Origin: an uncultured Bacillota bacterium
Lineage (GTDB): Bacteria; Bacillota_I; Bacilli_A; RFN20; CAG-449
Length of the DNA stretch: 64,000 nt
Assembly (NCBI GenBank): GCA_902493275.1
Contig: CABUOQ010000005.1
Span: 6,465 to 70,464 of the forward strand
Direction: 5' to 3'
Position 1 is the first letter of the stretch. Every line of letters starts with the position of its first letter. Below, one piece after another: positions 44,271 through 54,400 of this stretch. A model generated the notes under the pieces. That model searched no databases and was not told the origin of the DNA. It worked only from the letters and a program-made list of their open reading frames with translations. The position numbers were made by a program, and so were the translations under genes.

Positions 44271-44291
44271 TAATTATTTATTAAATTTTAT

Positions 44292-44327
44292 AATAGCAAT
44301 CGGTAGTAAACTGATTGCTATTTTTAT
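44292..44327 (+). terminator. Terminator of the mal operon
   Basis: AATAGCAATC (44292-44301) pairs with GATTGCTATT (44313-44322), followed by TTT and AT-rich sequence. Confidence 0.75.
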
Positions 44328-44334
44328 TATCTCC

Positions 44335-45025
44335 AAAGTAGATAAAAACCACACGTTAATACGTGCGAGAATAGAAAAGCTTAAGCGATGAGTAGAAATA
44401 AAAAGAACCTCGCGATATGATAAATGTGGCCTGGCAACCATATTAACATAAAGGAGGTTATCACTCATGAATGATGATTCTAGTTTATCACACACAAGAT
44501 GGAATTGTAAGTATCATATCGTATTTGTTCCAAAGTATAGAAGAAAAGTAATATATGGAAAGTTACGAAAAGATATTGGAACAATCATAAGACAACTTTG
44601 TGCATATAAAGATGTATAAATTATAGAGGCATACGCGATGCCTGATCATATACATATGTTGTTAAAGATACCACCAAAGATGTCTGTGTCAAACTTTATG
44701 GGATATCTCAAAGGTAAAAGCAGTTTGATGATATTTGAAAGATTCGCAAATTTAAAATATAAGTTTGGGAATAAGGTCTTCTGGACAAAAGGATATTATG
44801 TATCAATAGTAGGACTTGATACAAAAGTTGTTGAAAAATACATAAGAGATTAAGAAAAAGAAGACCTTATGACCAATAGTATGTCAACCAAGGAATATAT
44901 TGACCCTTTTAAAGGGTAGCAAGTAATGAACACGGTTGTTAGACCTTTCATGGCCATTTATGGGTCGGTGGAGTGTTAGCCCTTATAGGGATTAGTCAGT
45001 ACAACGTGATTTCACGTTGGTACTA
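44335..45025 (+). mobile_element. IS200/IS605-family element (IS200 type, tnpA only), decayed
   Basis: The region of about 690 bases holds a tnpA pseudogene and hairpins at both flanks: CACGT/ACGTG near 44352-44365 and AACGTG/CACGTT near 45003-45018, as expected for the single-strand hairpin ends recognised by this family. There are no inverted repeats or target duplications, as usual. The exact ends are estimates. No tnpB is present. It lies between the mal operon terminator and tRNA-Gly. Confidence 0.75.
44467..44919 (+). pseudogene. tnpA: IS200-type transposase TnpA interrupted by two TAA codons
   Basis: The frame encodes a Y1 (HUH) transposase. It begins HTRWNCKYHIVFVPKYRRKV after an AAGGAGG site, contains the metal-binding MPDHIHMLLKIP (HUH motif, HIH), FMGYLKGKSS and ends KEYIDPFKG. 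Two in-frame TAA codons break it: codon 51 (44617-44619), where relatives have Glu before IIEA, and codon 129 (44851-44853), where relatives have Gln after IRD. The catalytic Tyr in the GYYVSIVGLD segment is read after the first stop, so no active enzyme should be made unless both stops are bypassed. Confidence 0.88.
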
Positions 45026-45035
45026 TTTATAAAAT

Positions 45036-45064
45036 AAAAAACGTATTTTCCTTTTGAAAATACG
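45036..45064 (-). terminator. Terminator of tRNA-Gly
   Basis: On the minus strand CGTATTTTC (45064-45056) and GAAAATACG (45050-45042) form a 9-bp stem with a five-base loop, followed by TTTTTTATTTT. Confidence 0.85.
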
Positions 45065-45076
45065 ATTAACTTTTAA

Positions 45077-45150
45077 TGGAGCGAGCGACGGGAATCGGAC
45101 CCGCATAGCAACCTTGGCAAGGTTGTGTTCTACCACTGAACTACGCTCGC
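45077..45150 (-). tRNA. tRNA-Gly (anticodon GCC)
   Basis: On the minus strand the acceptor arms GCGAGCG and CGCTCGC, the anticodon loop TTGCCAA (GCC), T loop GGTCCGATTCC and encoded CCA are present. An own promoter lies upstream and a terminator downstream, so it is a single-gene unit. Confidence 0.95.
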
Positions 45151-45171
45151 AATAGTCTTTAAGCATTGTTT

Positions 45172-45200
45172 ATTATATATAAGGTTAAATTTCTTTGCAA
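45172..45200 (-). promoter_or_regulatory. Promoter of tRNA-Gly
   Basis: On the minus strand TTGCAA (45200-45195) and TATAAT (45177-45172) are separated by 17 bases, 21 bases before the mature tRNA. Confidence 0.75.
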
Positions 45201-45307
45201 TAGTTTTTTTGTTTTTTTTTCAATTGTTTTAAATATTTTATTTTAAGAAACTTAAATGACAATAATTGACATTTCATTATCTAACAAATTGTGAATAATT
45301 TATTTTT

Positions 45308-45337
45308 TTGCTTGTATATCTAAAAAAAAGCTATAAA
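45308..45337 (+). promoter_or_regulatory. Promoter of degV
   Basis: TTGCTT (45308-45313) and TATAAA (45332-45337) are separated by 18 bases, 38 bases before the start codon. Confidence 0.5.
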
Positions 45338-45375
45338 CTACTTAATGAGAGGTTAATAGAAAAGGAGAGATAAAG

Positions 45376-46254
45376 ATGCCATTTGCTGTAATTACAGATT
45401 CAGCTTCAAATTTAACCATAGACTTATTAGAAAAATATAATATTGATATGATATCGTTTCACTATTTATTAAATGATAAATTAGTTAAATGCTATGATCC
45501 TTCAAAGGACTATGTCGAAGAATCAAAAAAGTTTTATAATGCCTTAAGAGAAGGAAACTTTATTAAAACATCACTTATTAGCCCTAACGATTATTATGAA
45601 TGCTTTAAAAAACATTTAGATAGGGGAGAAGATGTTTTATATATATCAATATCTGGCAAATTAAGTGGAACATTAAACTCATCATGTAATGCTAGAGATA
45701 TGTTAGTAGATGAGTACAAAGATAGAAAAATTATATGTTTAGATTCTTATTCTGCTTCATATGGTGAAGCAATTATTGCGATAAAAGCCACAGAATGTAG
45801 AGAAAAAGGAATGTCACTAGAAGAGACGGTTGAGTATATTTCATCGATTAGAATGAACATTAGAAATGAATTTACAGTAGATAAATTAATATACCTTCGA
45901 AGAACTGGAAGAATATCAGCTTTAATATATTCAATTGGAGCATTATTAGATATAAAACCATTGTTAAGAGCTTCTAGAAAAGCAGATATTGAATCTTGCG
46001 GAAAAGTTCGTGGAAGGAAAAAAGCCTTGCTTACAATGTATAAGACTGTGAGCGAAAATATATTAAATCCAGAGAATCAAATTGTTTATATTGCTCATTG
46101 TGATGTCGAAGAAGAAGCAAAAAAAATTGGAGATATGATTAAGGAAAACTTACATGTTAAAGATGTGTATATAAATTATTATGATATGTGTACAGGAGCG
46201 CATGTAGGACCTGGAACAATCGCTATCTTCTATTATGGAAAAGAAAGAAAATAA
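45376..46254 (+). CDS. DegV/FakB-family fatty-acid-binding protein
   Basis: DegV proteins bind a fatty acid; the FakB members present it to the kinase FakA for incorporation of exogenous fatty acids into phospholipids. The 292-residue protein begins with FAVITDSASNLTIDL, the family's ligand-adjacent motif, and has KTSLISPNDYYECF, ISISGKLSGTLNSS (the Ser-rich head-group loop), YLRRTGRISA and a closing THVGPG-like GAHVGPGTI. It is complete and has its own promoter, an AAAGGAG site and a terminator. FakA is not in the window. Confidence 0.93.
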   Translation: MPFAVITDSASNLTIDLLEKYNIDMISFHYLLNDKLVKCYDPSKDYVEESKKFYNALREGNFIKTSLISPNDYYECFKKHLDRGEDVLYISISGKLSGTLNSSCNARDMLVDEYKDRKIICLDSYSASYGEAIIAIKATECREKGMSLEETVEYISSIRMNIRNEFTVDKLIYLRRTGRISALIYSIGALLDIKPLLRASRKADIESCGKVRGRKKALLTMYKTVSENILNPENQIVYIAHCDVEEEAKKIGDMIKENLHVKDVYINYYDMCTGAHVGPGTIAIFYYGKERK

Positions 46255-46275
46255 AATTGAAATAATTAATTATTT

Positions 46276-46308
46276 AGCAAGGATTAAGAATAATAATCCT
46301 TGCTTTTA
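46276..46308 (+). terminator. Terminator of degV
   Basis: AGCAAGGATT (46276-46285) and AATCCTTGCT (46294-46303) form a 10-bp stem followed by a T-rich tail. Confidence 0.85.
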
Positions 46309-46317
46309 TATTATAGA

Positions 46318-46372
46318 AATAAAAACCCAGTGAATATAACATTCTAGCGCTTATTCACTGGGTAGATTTTTT
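46318..46372. terminator. Bidirectional terminator between degV and trxA
   Basis: CCCAGTGAATA (46326-46336) and TATTCACTGGG (46352-46362) form an 11-bp stem. The plus strand continues into seven T and the minus strand reads GGGTTTTTA, so it can stop transcripts from both convergent genes. Confidence 0.8.
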
Positions 46373-46689
46373 TATAGACTTAATGATGATTTGAGAAATC
46401 TATTTAGACTTGGTTTTGGTAAAAAACCAATATTTTCTCCTGTTCTTCTTCCATCGATAAAAGTTATCATGTAAGGAATTGAACTTACAAAGAATTTTGA
46501 AGCTAAAGCTGGTAATTCATCGCAATCGACTTTTAAAACATCGACATCAGGATTTTCTTCAGCAAATTCCTCTAAAAGAGGAGTTAAATTACGGCAAGGT
46601 CCGCACCAAGTGGCAAAAAAATCAACTACTTTTTTGCCGACAGCTATTTCTTTTTCAAATTCTTCAACAGATTGAATATGTTTAATCAT
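46372..46689 (-). CDS. trxA: Thioredoxin
   Basis: This cytosolic dithiol reductant has the active site FFATWCGPCRNLTPLLEEFA (Cys about 29 and 32) and the cis-Pro in SSIPYMI. At 105 residues it is standard length. The usual Lys after the second Cys is Arg, and the common Lys-Met at the next positions is Asn-Leu, mild changes. An AAAGGAAA site precedes the start on the minus strand. No thioredoxin reductase is nearby. Confidence 0.95.
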   Translation of the reverse strand: MIKHIQSVEEFEKEIAVGKKVVDFFATWCGPCRNLTPLLEEFAEENPDVDVLKVDCDELPALASKFFVSSIPYMITFIDGRRTGENIGFLPKPSLNRFLKSSLSL

Positions 46690-46776
46690 TTTTATTTCCT
46701 TTCTATCTATATAATAATGTGCTACTAAAGTATAAATATTATACTTATAAATATAGTATTTGTAAATAGAGAAGTT

Positions 46777-47586
46777 TCATAAAATAATTAATCCTAATAA
46801 ATAAATTATAATGAATTGTAATGGAAAAAATGCATAACATCCCCATTTAAAAATAGGAGTGTTTATGCCGCGCTTCCCACTATAGCAAACAAGCAAAAAT
46901 GACGATAATAATCCATAACTTTGAAGTGCAAAATTAACATCATTAGCATCTAAAAATGAATATATTTCATTCATAAAATGACAACATAGGCCATTAAAAC
47001 AGAAATTGAGGAAAACACCGATTAGAACATATGTTAAAGTGAAACTATAGGATTTTTTAAATTCGGATATATCTATTTTTCCTTTACAAAAAGTAGGAGA
47101 TAAATATTCAGTAATTTTTAATCCGGCATAAAATAAAAAGATAGTAATTAATCCAAAAGGACCATATTGCATTCTAAGAGGAAAAAAGCTAAAGCCAGTT
47201 AAAATTCCGATAGTGAATGGAATTATTGATAATAATTTATAAAATTTTGGTGTTCTTTCTAAAAAATAAATTGTAAGACCACCAATAAAAAATGTTGTTA
47301 AGACACATCCAAAGTATTCTTTTATGAAAATAAAAGTTCCTAAATCTATAAATATTCCCAAAATTAATAGGCGTAAAAGATAATTTATAGGCTTTTTTGA
47401 GTATCTAATACCTTCGACAATTAAAAATGCGAATATGAAAAAAGACAATCTTCCGATAAGACGCATTGGCAAATAAAAACTAGATGATGGAGGTATAAAA
47501 TAGGCAGCGATATGGTCGATGACCATGAAGATCATGGCTATAATCTTTAATGAACTACCATCTAAAATTTGAAAAAATTTTTTCAT
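46777..47586 (-). CDS. TraX-family membrane protein
   Basis: The 269-residue protein starts with the TraX signature LDGSSLKIIAMIFMVIDHIA and has about eight hydrophobic helices and GRLSFFIFAFLIVEGIRYS. TraX acetylates F-pilin in conjugation, but chromosomal Firmicutes homologues are thought to be acyltransferase-like enzymes acting on surface polymers; the role here is unknown. The start codon lies one base inside the stop of the preceding protease-like gene, so the two form a minus-strand operon. Confidence 0.85.
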   Translation of the reverse strand: MKKFFQILDGSSLKIIAMIFMVIDHIAAYFIPPSSSFYLPMRLIGRLSFFIFAFLIVEGIRYSKKPINYLLRLLILGIFIDLGTFIFIKEYFGCVLTTFFIGGLTIYFLERTPKFYKLLSIIPFTIGILTGFSFFPLRMQYGPFGLITIFLFYAGLKITEYLSPTFCKGKIDISEFKKSYSFTLTYVLIGVFLNFCFNGLCCHFMNEIYSFLDANDVNFALQSYGLLSSFLLVCYSGKRGINTPIFKWGCYAFFPLQFIIIYLLGLIIL

Positions 47587-48308
47587 TATACTGTGTAAAA
47601 TTGAATTAATGTGGCAATAAAAGATATCAAATTGTTAAATATGTGAGCGGATATAGAACAACTAATGCCACCTCGATCATAAGCATATGATAATAATCCT
47701 GCTGCAATGAGATATGATGGTAAATTTAATAATTCGATGACTAATTGATTTCCTCTAGCGGTGAAATCAAAGTGAATAAGTGCAAATATTAATATTGTTA
47801 CAATATATGCAACTATTTTATTTGTTTTATTATTTTTATTTATTGCACCGAAAAGACCAAAACGATATGTAATCTCCTCGACTATTGGCCCAATTATTAC
47901 CACAGTAAAGAAAGAAAGTATAGGGTTATAAATGATGATATTTCCAACTGCGACCTCATTATTGTTGTCTGTAATCGGATATATACTTTGAACTATCAAT
48001 GAGTATATAGTTGTTAACGCTATAGCAATAATGGAAATGGTTATTCCGTCACGAATATTTTTTGAAACTTTAAAACCTTTAAGTAATTCTAAAATATTAT
48101 TTTTTCCAAAAATTACTAGAGCAGTAATTAGACCTATTAGATAACTGACAAACATCAGCACAGCGTCGACTTGGGCTTCACCAAATTTGTTATAAATAAA
48201 TTGTCCAAATCCTAAAACCATTAAAATGATAGATGCGATTTGAAATACGAGCATGCCACTTATAAATAGTGCTATACGTTTAAAAATATCTTTTGTGTTT
48301 TCGTTCAT
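47586..48308 (-). CDS. CPBP-family intramembrane metalloprotease
   Basis: CPBP (Abi/Rce1-like) proteases cut prenylated or membrane peptides and often provide bacteriocin self-immunity. The 240-residue protein has seven to eight hydrophobic helices and the conserved motifs EEITYRFGLFGAI (Glu-Glu-x3-Arg), ALIHFDFT (His) and a C-terminal HIFNNLISF (His-x3-Asn). All catalytic residues are present. No bacteriocin gene is adjacent. It is the first gene of the minus-strand pair with the TraX-like gene and diverges from the giant gene. Confidence 0.9.
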   Translation of the reverse strand: MNENTKDIFKRIALFISGMLVFQIASIILMVLGFGQFIYNKFGEAQVDAVLMFVSYLIGLITALVIFGKNNILELLKGFKVSKNIRDGITISIIAIALTTIYSLIVQSIYPITDNNNEVAVGNIIIYNPILSFFTVVIIGPIVEEITYRFGLFGAINKNNKTNKIVAYIVTILIFALIHFDFTARGNQLVIELLNLPSYLIAAGLLSYAYDRGGISCSISAHIFNNLISFIATLIQFYTV

Positions 48309-48370
48309 AATTTTTTTACCTTTAATTAAAGAATAATATATAAAACTAAAATTAGCAAATAAATTGTAAA

Positions 48371-48401
48371 TTGTTTTATTTTATCGCTTTTATTGTATAA
48401 T
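48371..48401 (+). promoter_or_regulatory. Probable promoter of the giant gene operon
   Basis: TTGTTT (48371-48376) and TATAAT (48396-48401) lie 19 bases apart, 34 bases before the start codon. The spacing is longer than ideal. Confidence 0.4.
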
Positions 48402-48435
48402 TAAAATATATATTTTAATTTTTAGGAGGAGAATT

Positions 48436-51400
48436 ATGAATCCAGAAACCATCACTTTAATATTAAATATTATTCTTTATTCGTTTATTGGATTAATAAT
48501 TTTAAAAACAATAATTGGTATTTTTAGAGGAACTTGGAAAAGTTTAAACTCTTTAATTATTACGCTAGCTTGTTATGCAGTAATTATATTTTTAAATGGA
48601 AAGTTTACAGAATTATACTATAACATGAATTTATCAATGCTTAATTTATCTTTTAATATTGATGGAACAATTATTAATGTCAATACAATTGGTCAAGCAT
48701 TAAGGGATGTTGTTATTTTATTATCTGGTGAAAGTTTAAATTTGTCCCCTTCTTCGGAAATATTTTTAATTTGTGATGGATTAGCATGTTCGATTCTTTC
48801 TTTATTTGTATTTATTGTACATTTTATTTTAACAGCCTTTATAATTGCTCCTTTACTATCTTTAATTTTTTATCACCTTGTATTTAAATTTATTGTTGGT
48901 AGAAAAAGAGTTAAAAAGAAAAATGCTGGGTTAAGAATTGGCGGCTCCATTATTTCTTTAGTTAAAGCAACTGTTACTTGTTCTTTATTCATTATGCCTT
49001 TTAGTGCAATTGCTTCTCAAATATCAACTGCTGTTAAAGGATATAACTTGTCAACAGAAGACACTAAAGAATTTGAAGCTTATGTTGATGCATACCAAAA
49101 TTCTTATCTAGCTAAATTGATGACGGGAATAAATGTTAATAATAATTCTATTGATGTTGAATTTACATCGTATATTACAACCGCGAAGATGGGAAAAGAT
49201 GTAACTTCATTTATGGACGAAATTGATACATTTGTTGAAATCGCTTGTGATGGTCTTAGTGAAGGAGTGTTTAATCTAAGCGAAGGTACGATTAACATGG
49301 TTAATTTAATTAGTAAAGAGTTTGTAACTAGAACACTAATTAGATTAGCATCATCATCTCTTGTCACCACGTTATTGCCAGTAGCGTTAAGTATTGTTGT
49401 TAATTTAGATAATGTCAAAGAGTATATTGATTTAACCGAAATTGATTGGTATAGCATAGATTGGAGTGATGAGCTAACAGCTTTAAGTGATATCTATGAA
49501 GAATTTGCTGATACTGGAATTTTAATGAATTATATTGTTAATCAAGAAGATATTAATTCCTATGAATTCACTAGAGATAATTATAAATATTTTCATAATA
49601 CATTTATGAATTTAAATAAATCTGAAGTTTTAGGAAAAGTTATGCCGTATGTTTTATCATCTTTTGCTAAAAATCTAGATGAGCAACAAAATGATTTCTC
49701 AGGCATTTTTCCAACTGAAGTTGAAGCTTATTCTAAAGTTAACTTAGGAAATGAATTATCGACAATTTATGATGCCATTATGACATTTTCTGATTTTTGT
49801 CATTACCATCTAAACAGAAATTTAAGAATTGGTGATTTTTCTAATGAAGATACTGTTAATTCTTTAATTAATTTCATTATTTCAGATATCGCGGTTAATG
49901 GTGGTGAAGGAGGCGTCTATACAAACGAAAGTGAAGGATATAAAATTACTACTTCAAGTATTTTTGATGGCGTATATAATGATGAAAGTGTCAAAGTATA
50001 TAACGGAATTTTAGATTCTGAATTATTGCTCGACAATATGGAGTCGATTTTAAAAGTTGTCGGTAATTTAGAGCAAGTAAAAGAATATGGTATAACCGAA
50101 GCAATTAATGAAGTTGCTATGGAGATAAATACAAAAGAAGATTGGCAAAGAGAAATACATTCACTTCTTGGTATATTGCCGATTGTCTTAAATAATCCTA
50201 ATCTTGATTTAGAACATTTTGATGTTTCAAATGAAGCACAAGTCAATGAATTAAGTCGTATTGCTCCTTTTATCGATGAGTCAGTCATTGTTAAAAAAAT
50301 GGCTAAACCAATCTTAGAGTATGTTTTAAAAAATGAAAATGTGGAATTGCCATTTGGATTAGAACTTGAAATGTTTAATTTCGAATGTGATAAATTAGGT
50401 ACTGATTTAACTAATGTTTTGAAAACTCTACCATCAATTATGAAAGTTCAAAAGGCTTTTGATAGTGAAGGAACTAATGCTATTTTTGATAAAGAATCAT
50501 TTAATGTTGATAGTCTTGAGAAGGCTTTAAACACTATTTATAATTCGGATGTTTTAAATCCAAGAAAAGATTTACAAAGCAATGAATTAACAAACTTTGA
50601 AACAATTATCTTAAATATTTTTAATGATCAAGCATTTGCTGATTTGGGTTTATCAGTCGATGAAAAACTATTAATTTCAATTAGAAATTCGTTAAATCCA
50701 AGCAATAGAAGAATGGCAGATGATGGATGGAAATATGAAATCGGTCATATTTGTAATGCATTAAGAGCTTTACAAGAGGCTCAATCATTTAAGATTATCT
50801 TTGATAAGACAAATTCTGGCCAAGAAATCGACATTAATGATGTTAATGGAGATGATATTTATAATGTCTTTATCGAATTTAATAATTCGACGATTATTCA
50901 TAATTCTATCGGCAATATCTTCAATAGTGTATTAAGTGAATCGATGAATCAAATGGGATTAGCTTTAGATTTTTGTTGTGTTGAAGATTGGGATACAGAA
51001 ATTTCTAATTTGCGCGATATTATAAATCTTGTCGAAAACATGAATAAAAATGGTTTTAATTTAATGAATATCGATATTACTTCATTAAATTATACATATG
51101 AAGAAAATGGTATAACCAAAGATGGTATAGATGATTTAGAATCAATAATAAAATCACTATATAAATTACAATGTTTACAATATGAAATGCAAGATGAAAA
51201 AATAGTTGAGAGTTATGCTTTTGAAAAATTTATTTATAATAACATAACGGAAAATGTCTTTAAGCAATTTATCAATGAAGACAATGAACAACAAATAATA
51301 GATGATCATAATTTGGTATATAGAAAACAAGATGGAACTTTGTTTAAAAGCGAAGATGGATCTGAACGGATTGTTAATTGGGTTAATGAAGATGGCTCTA

Positions 51401-54400
51401 TAGGGGAAATTGATGAATTAGTCGAATTAGTTCGTTACATATTGAAAGATCAAATTCAATATGATTCTAACGGAGATGGATTTATTGATGAAGATGATGA
51501 ATATAAAGATACTTTCATATCAATTAAAGATGGAATCACCACGATAGATTTAAATAGTGCAATTAATGATGCCAGTAAATTAGATGAATTACTTTCTAAA
51601 TTAAATAATATTTATGCGTTTAGAACATTATTTGGGGTGATTGTGGAAGATACATTAGCCGGTGATAATTCATCGACGATGATTGAAGGCTTGGATATTA
51701 GTTTAATTAATTGTGCGTTATTTTCTAAAACATTAACTATGGATTTAGAAAATGAGTCCGCGTTAATTAAAAATCGTAGTGAAGAAATTGCTTCAAGAAA
51801 AAATGAAATCGATAGTTTGGCATCAATATATGATGACATATTGAAATTAAAGAGTTCTTTAGGTGATGGTGATTGGAATTTAACATTGACAAATATCGGT
51901 GGGGAAGTTAATACTATACAATCTTTATTAGAAAAGATGGCATCATCAAATTTATTTAATGTTAATAATGATGGTAAAGATAGAACATTCTTCCAAGATA
52001 TGATGATATATGTACTAAATCAATCGGGATTATCAAAAATGATGGTAAGTGAAGAATCATCATCTAATAACATTTCATTAGATGCGGTTATGTCTATTGA
52101 TAATACTGCACCAGAAAATAATAAATGGATTGGTGAAAATGGTGAAATAAGCAAGTTTATCAGTGTTATTGACATTGCGACTTCTAATCAAGCTATTTCT
52201 AATTTACTTGTAAGTGGAGCTGACTCTAATGAATATCTAACAAAGATAAGTGGCGATGATATAAGCACCTTAATTAAAGCAATCTCAAAATCTAATGTGT
52301 TGAATTATAATAATTCATTAGGAAATATTTTAAACAATCAATTAAAATCATCATTTAGTTACGATACTATTGGACTCCATGTACAATTTGATAAAGTAAC
52401 TGATTGGAATAGTGAAGCAGAAACTTTAGGTCTTCTTATTGATTCGTTAAAATCATTAAATGGTGATACGGAATCAACATCTTTAAATCTAAATTTTGAT
52501 ATTGCAACTTTAAATGCAGATGTTTTAAAAACCACATTGAAATCCTTAAATGGACTTCAAGCTGTTCAAAATGCATGCGATGAGCAAGGAAAAATATATG
52601 ATGATAACTTTGGCGAATTTGTTTATAATAGAATATCTAAAGAAGCATTTAATATTTATATAAATGATAGTAATGATAATTTAGTCTTAAATGATCACAT
52701 TTTAAAAAATCAAAGTGAAATAAAATCATCATGGGATACTGATATTGATTTAATCGGTAATCTTATAGATGTGATTCAAAAAAAGGATGAAGTGACTAAT
52801 GAATACATTTATTTAAAGAAAGTCAATGATAAATATCAGTTAGATAGTGAAAAGATGTTTAACAATAAAGAGGATTTACGATTGATTGTAAAAAGAATAA
52901 ATTCTATTTATTGCTTACGAACAATTGTGAGTGAAGTCATTAAGACTGAAATACCAAAGATTTCGACAGTGATTGCATTAGATAATACATATGTTGATTT
53001 ATTTGATATCGAATTAAATTACTTAAATGATTCTACCGTTATAGGAAATAAAAAAGAAGTTAATACGCGTTTAGAAGAAATTTCTAAAAGAGATATTGAA
53101 CTTGATAATATCGTTGATATTCTTTTGTTGATGGATTCCCTTGTTTCGATAGATGATCTTTCAAACATTGGAGAGCAGACAATAGATTCAATGACTAATG
53201 TGTTATTCTTACTTCATAACTCAAGAATCTTCAATTCAGAGAAAATAAAAGTTGCAAAGGGTCAAACTGCTTTTGAAGATACAATTAAATATGTTCTTGA
53301 TAAAACAACAATTTCTGAAATGGTCTATGATAGCAAATATGATATTGGATTAAATCAAGATCAAAAAATATATCAAATTATTAATGAAATAACTGCGGCA
53401 GAAAAATTACCTTTGGCTAGCCAAAATCCAGCCTGTGTATGGACTAATGGTGCAAGCAATATTGGTGAATTAAATGATTCTGTATTAGGTAGTTTTGATA
53501 AACTATTAAAGAATTTAATTACTTTACAAGATGCAGATGGACAAAAAATCACTAATATCAACCAAATAAATTCGCTTTCATCAGAATCAGTAAAAATTAT
53601 GCTTGATTCATTAAATAAGTGTTATCTTAGCCATGATGCAGTAAGCAAATTAACTGAGACAGTGTTTGTTGATAAAGTTAAAATCAATGATTATATTTTT
53701 GATGATACTCCTTCATTAACTGGACGTTATATCGACAATAAATATACTACATTTGGTGAAAAGGTCGCTCATTGGGAAAAAGATATAACAATTATCGCTG
53801 ATTTATATCATAATTTAGCAAATACCAATGATGGACTTGGAATTATTGATGGACAAAATGGTTCAGTTGAAGCAGGTGTTTTTAGTAAAATATTGCCATC
53901 GATTGGACAATTAGAAACACTATGTCTTCAAAGAGCGGATATAATTTATTCTATTTTTGATAAGGCTAACATTAGCAAATATATTTCAGAATACCCTAAT
54001 GCTACATCAACTCATAAGCAAAGAGATTTAATTGCATATTTGATAGCAAATAGAATTAATAAATCCACTGAGACTGAAACGGCTAACTCATGGAACAAAG
54101 AGGCCAATTCTTTAGATAAATTAACTAATATTATTTTAGCAAATGATGGCAAAACTATTGATCCAGATGATAATATAATTTCTAGCAATGATTTTTATAC
54201 CGCGATTGAATCTACATATATTTATGATAGTGAAATAGTTGTTAATTATAATCAATATGAAATGAAGTATAATCGTTCCTATTTTGCTAGTGAACTAGTT
54301 TCTTCTTTCATCATCGATTTAGGTACACAAGTTGATTCTTCACTACAATTTAATATTAGAGAAGGTGTAAACAATATCGCATATTCATATGAAGGTTTAA

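Noticed and set aside
46777..48308. Conjugation or bacteriocin locus from TraX-like and CPBP genes
   Set aside because: No other transfer, pilin, relaxase or bacteriocin genes are nearby; both families are common as chromosomal singletons.
49104..53561. Several minus-strand open frames inside the giant gene
   Set aside because: They lack ribosome sites, have unnatural composition and lie antisense to a continuous well-formed coding sequence.
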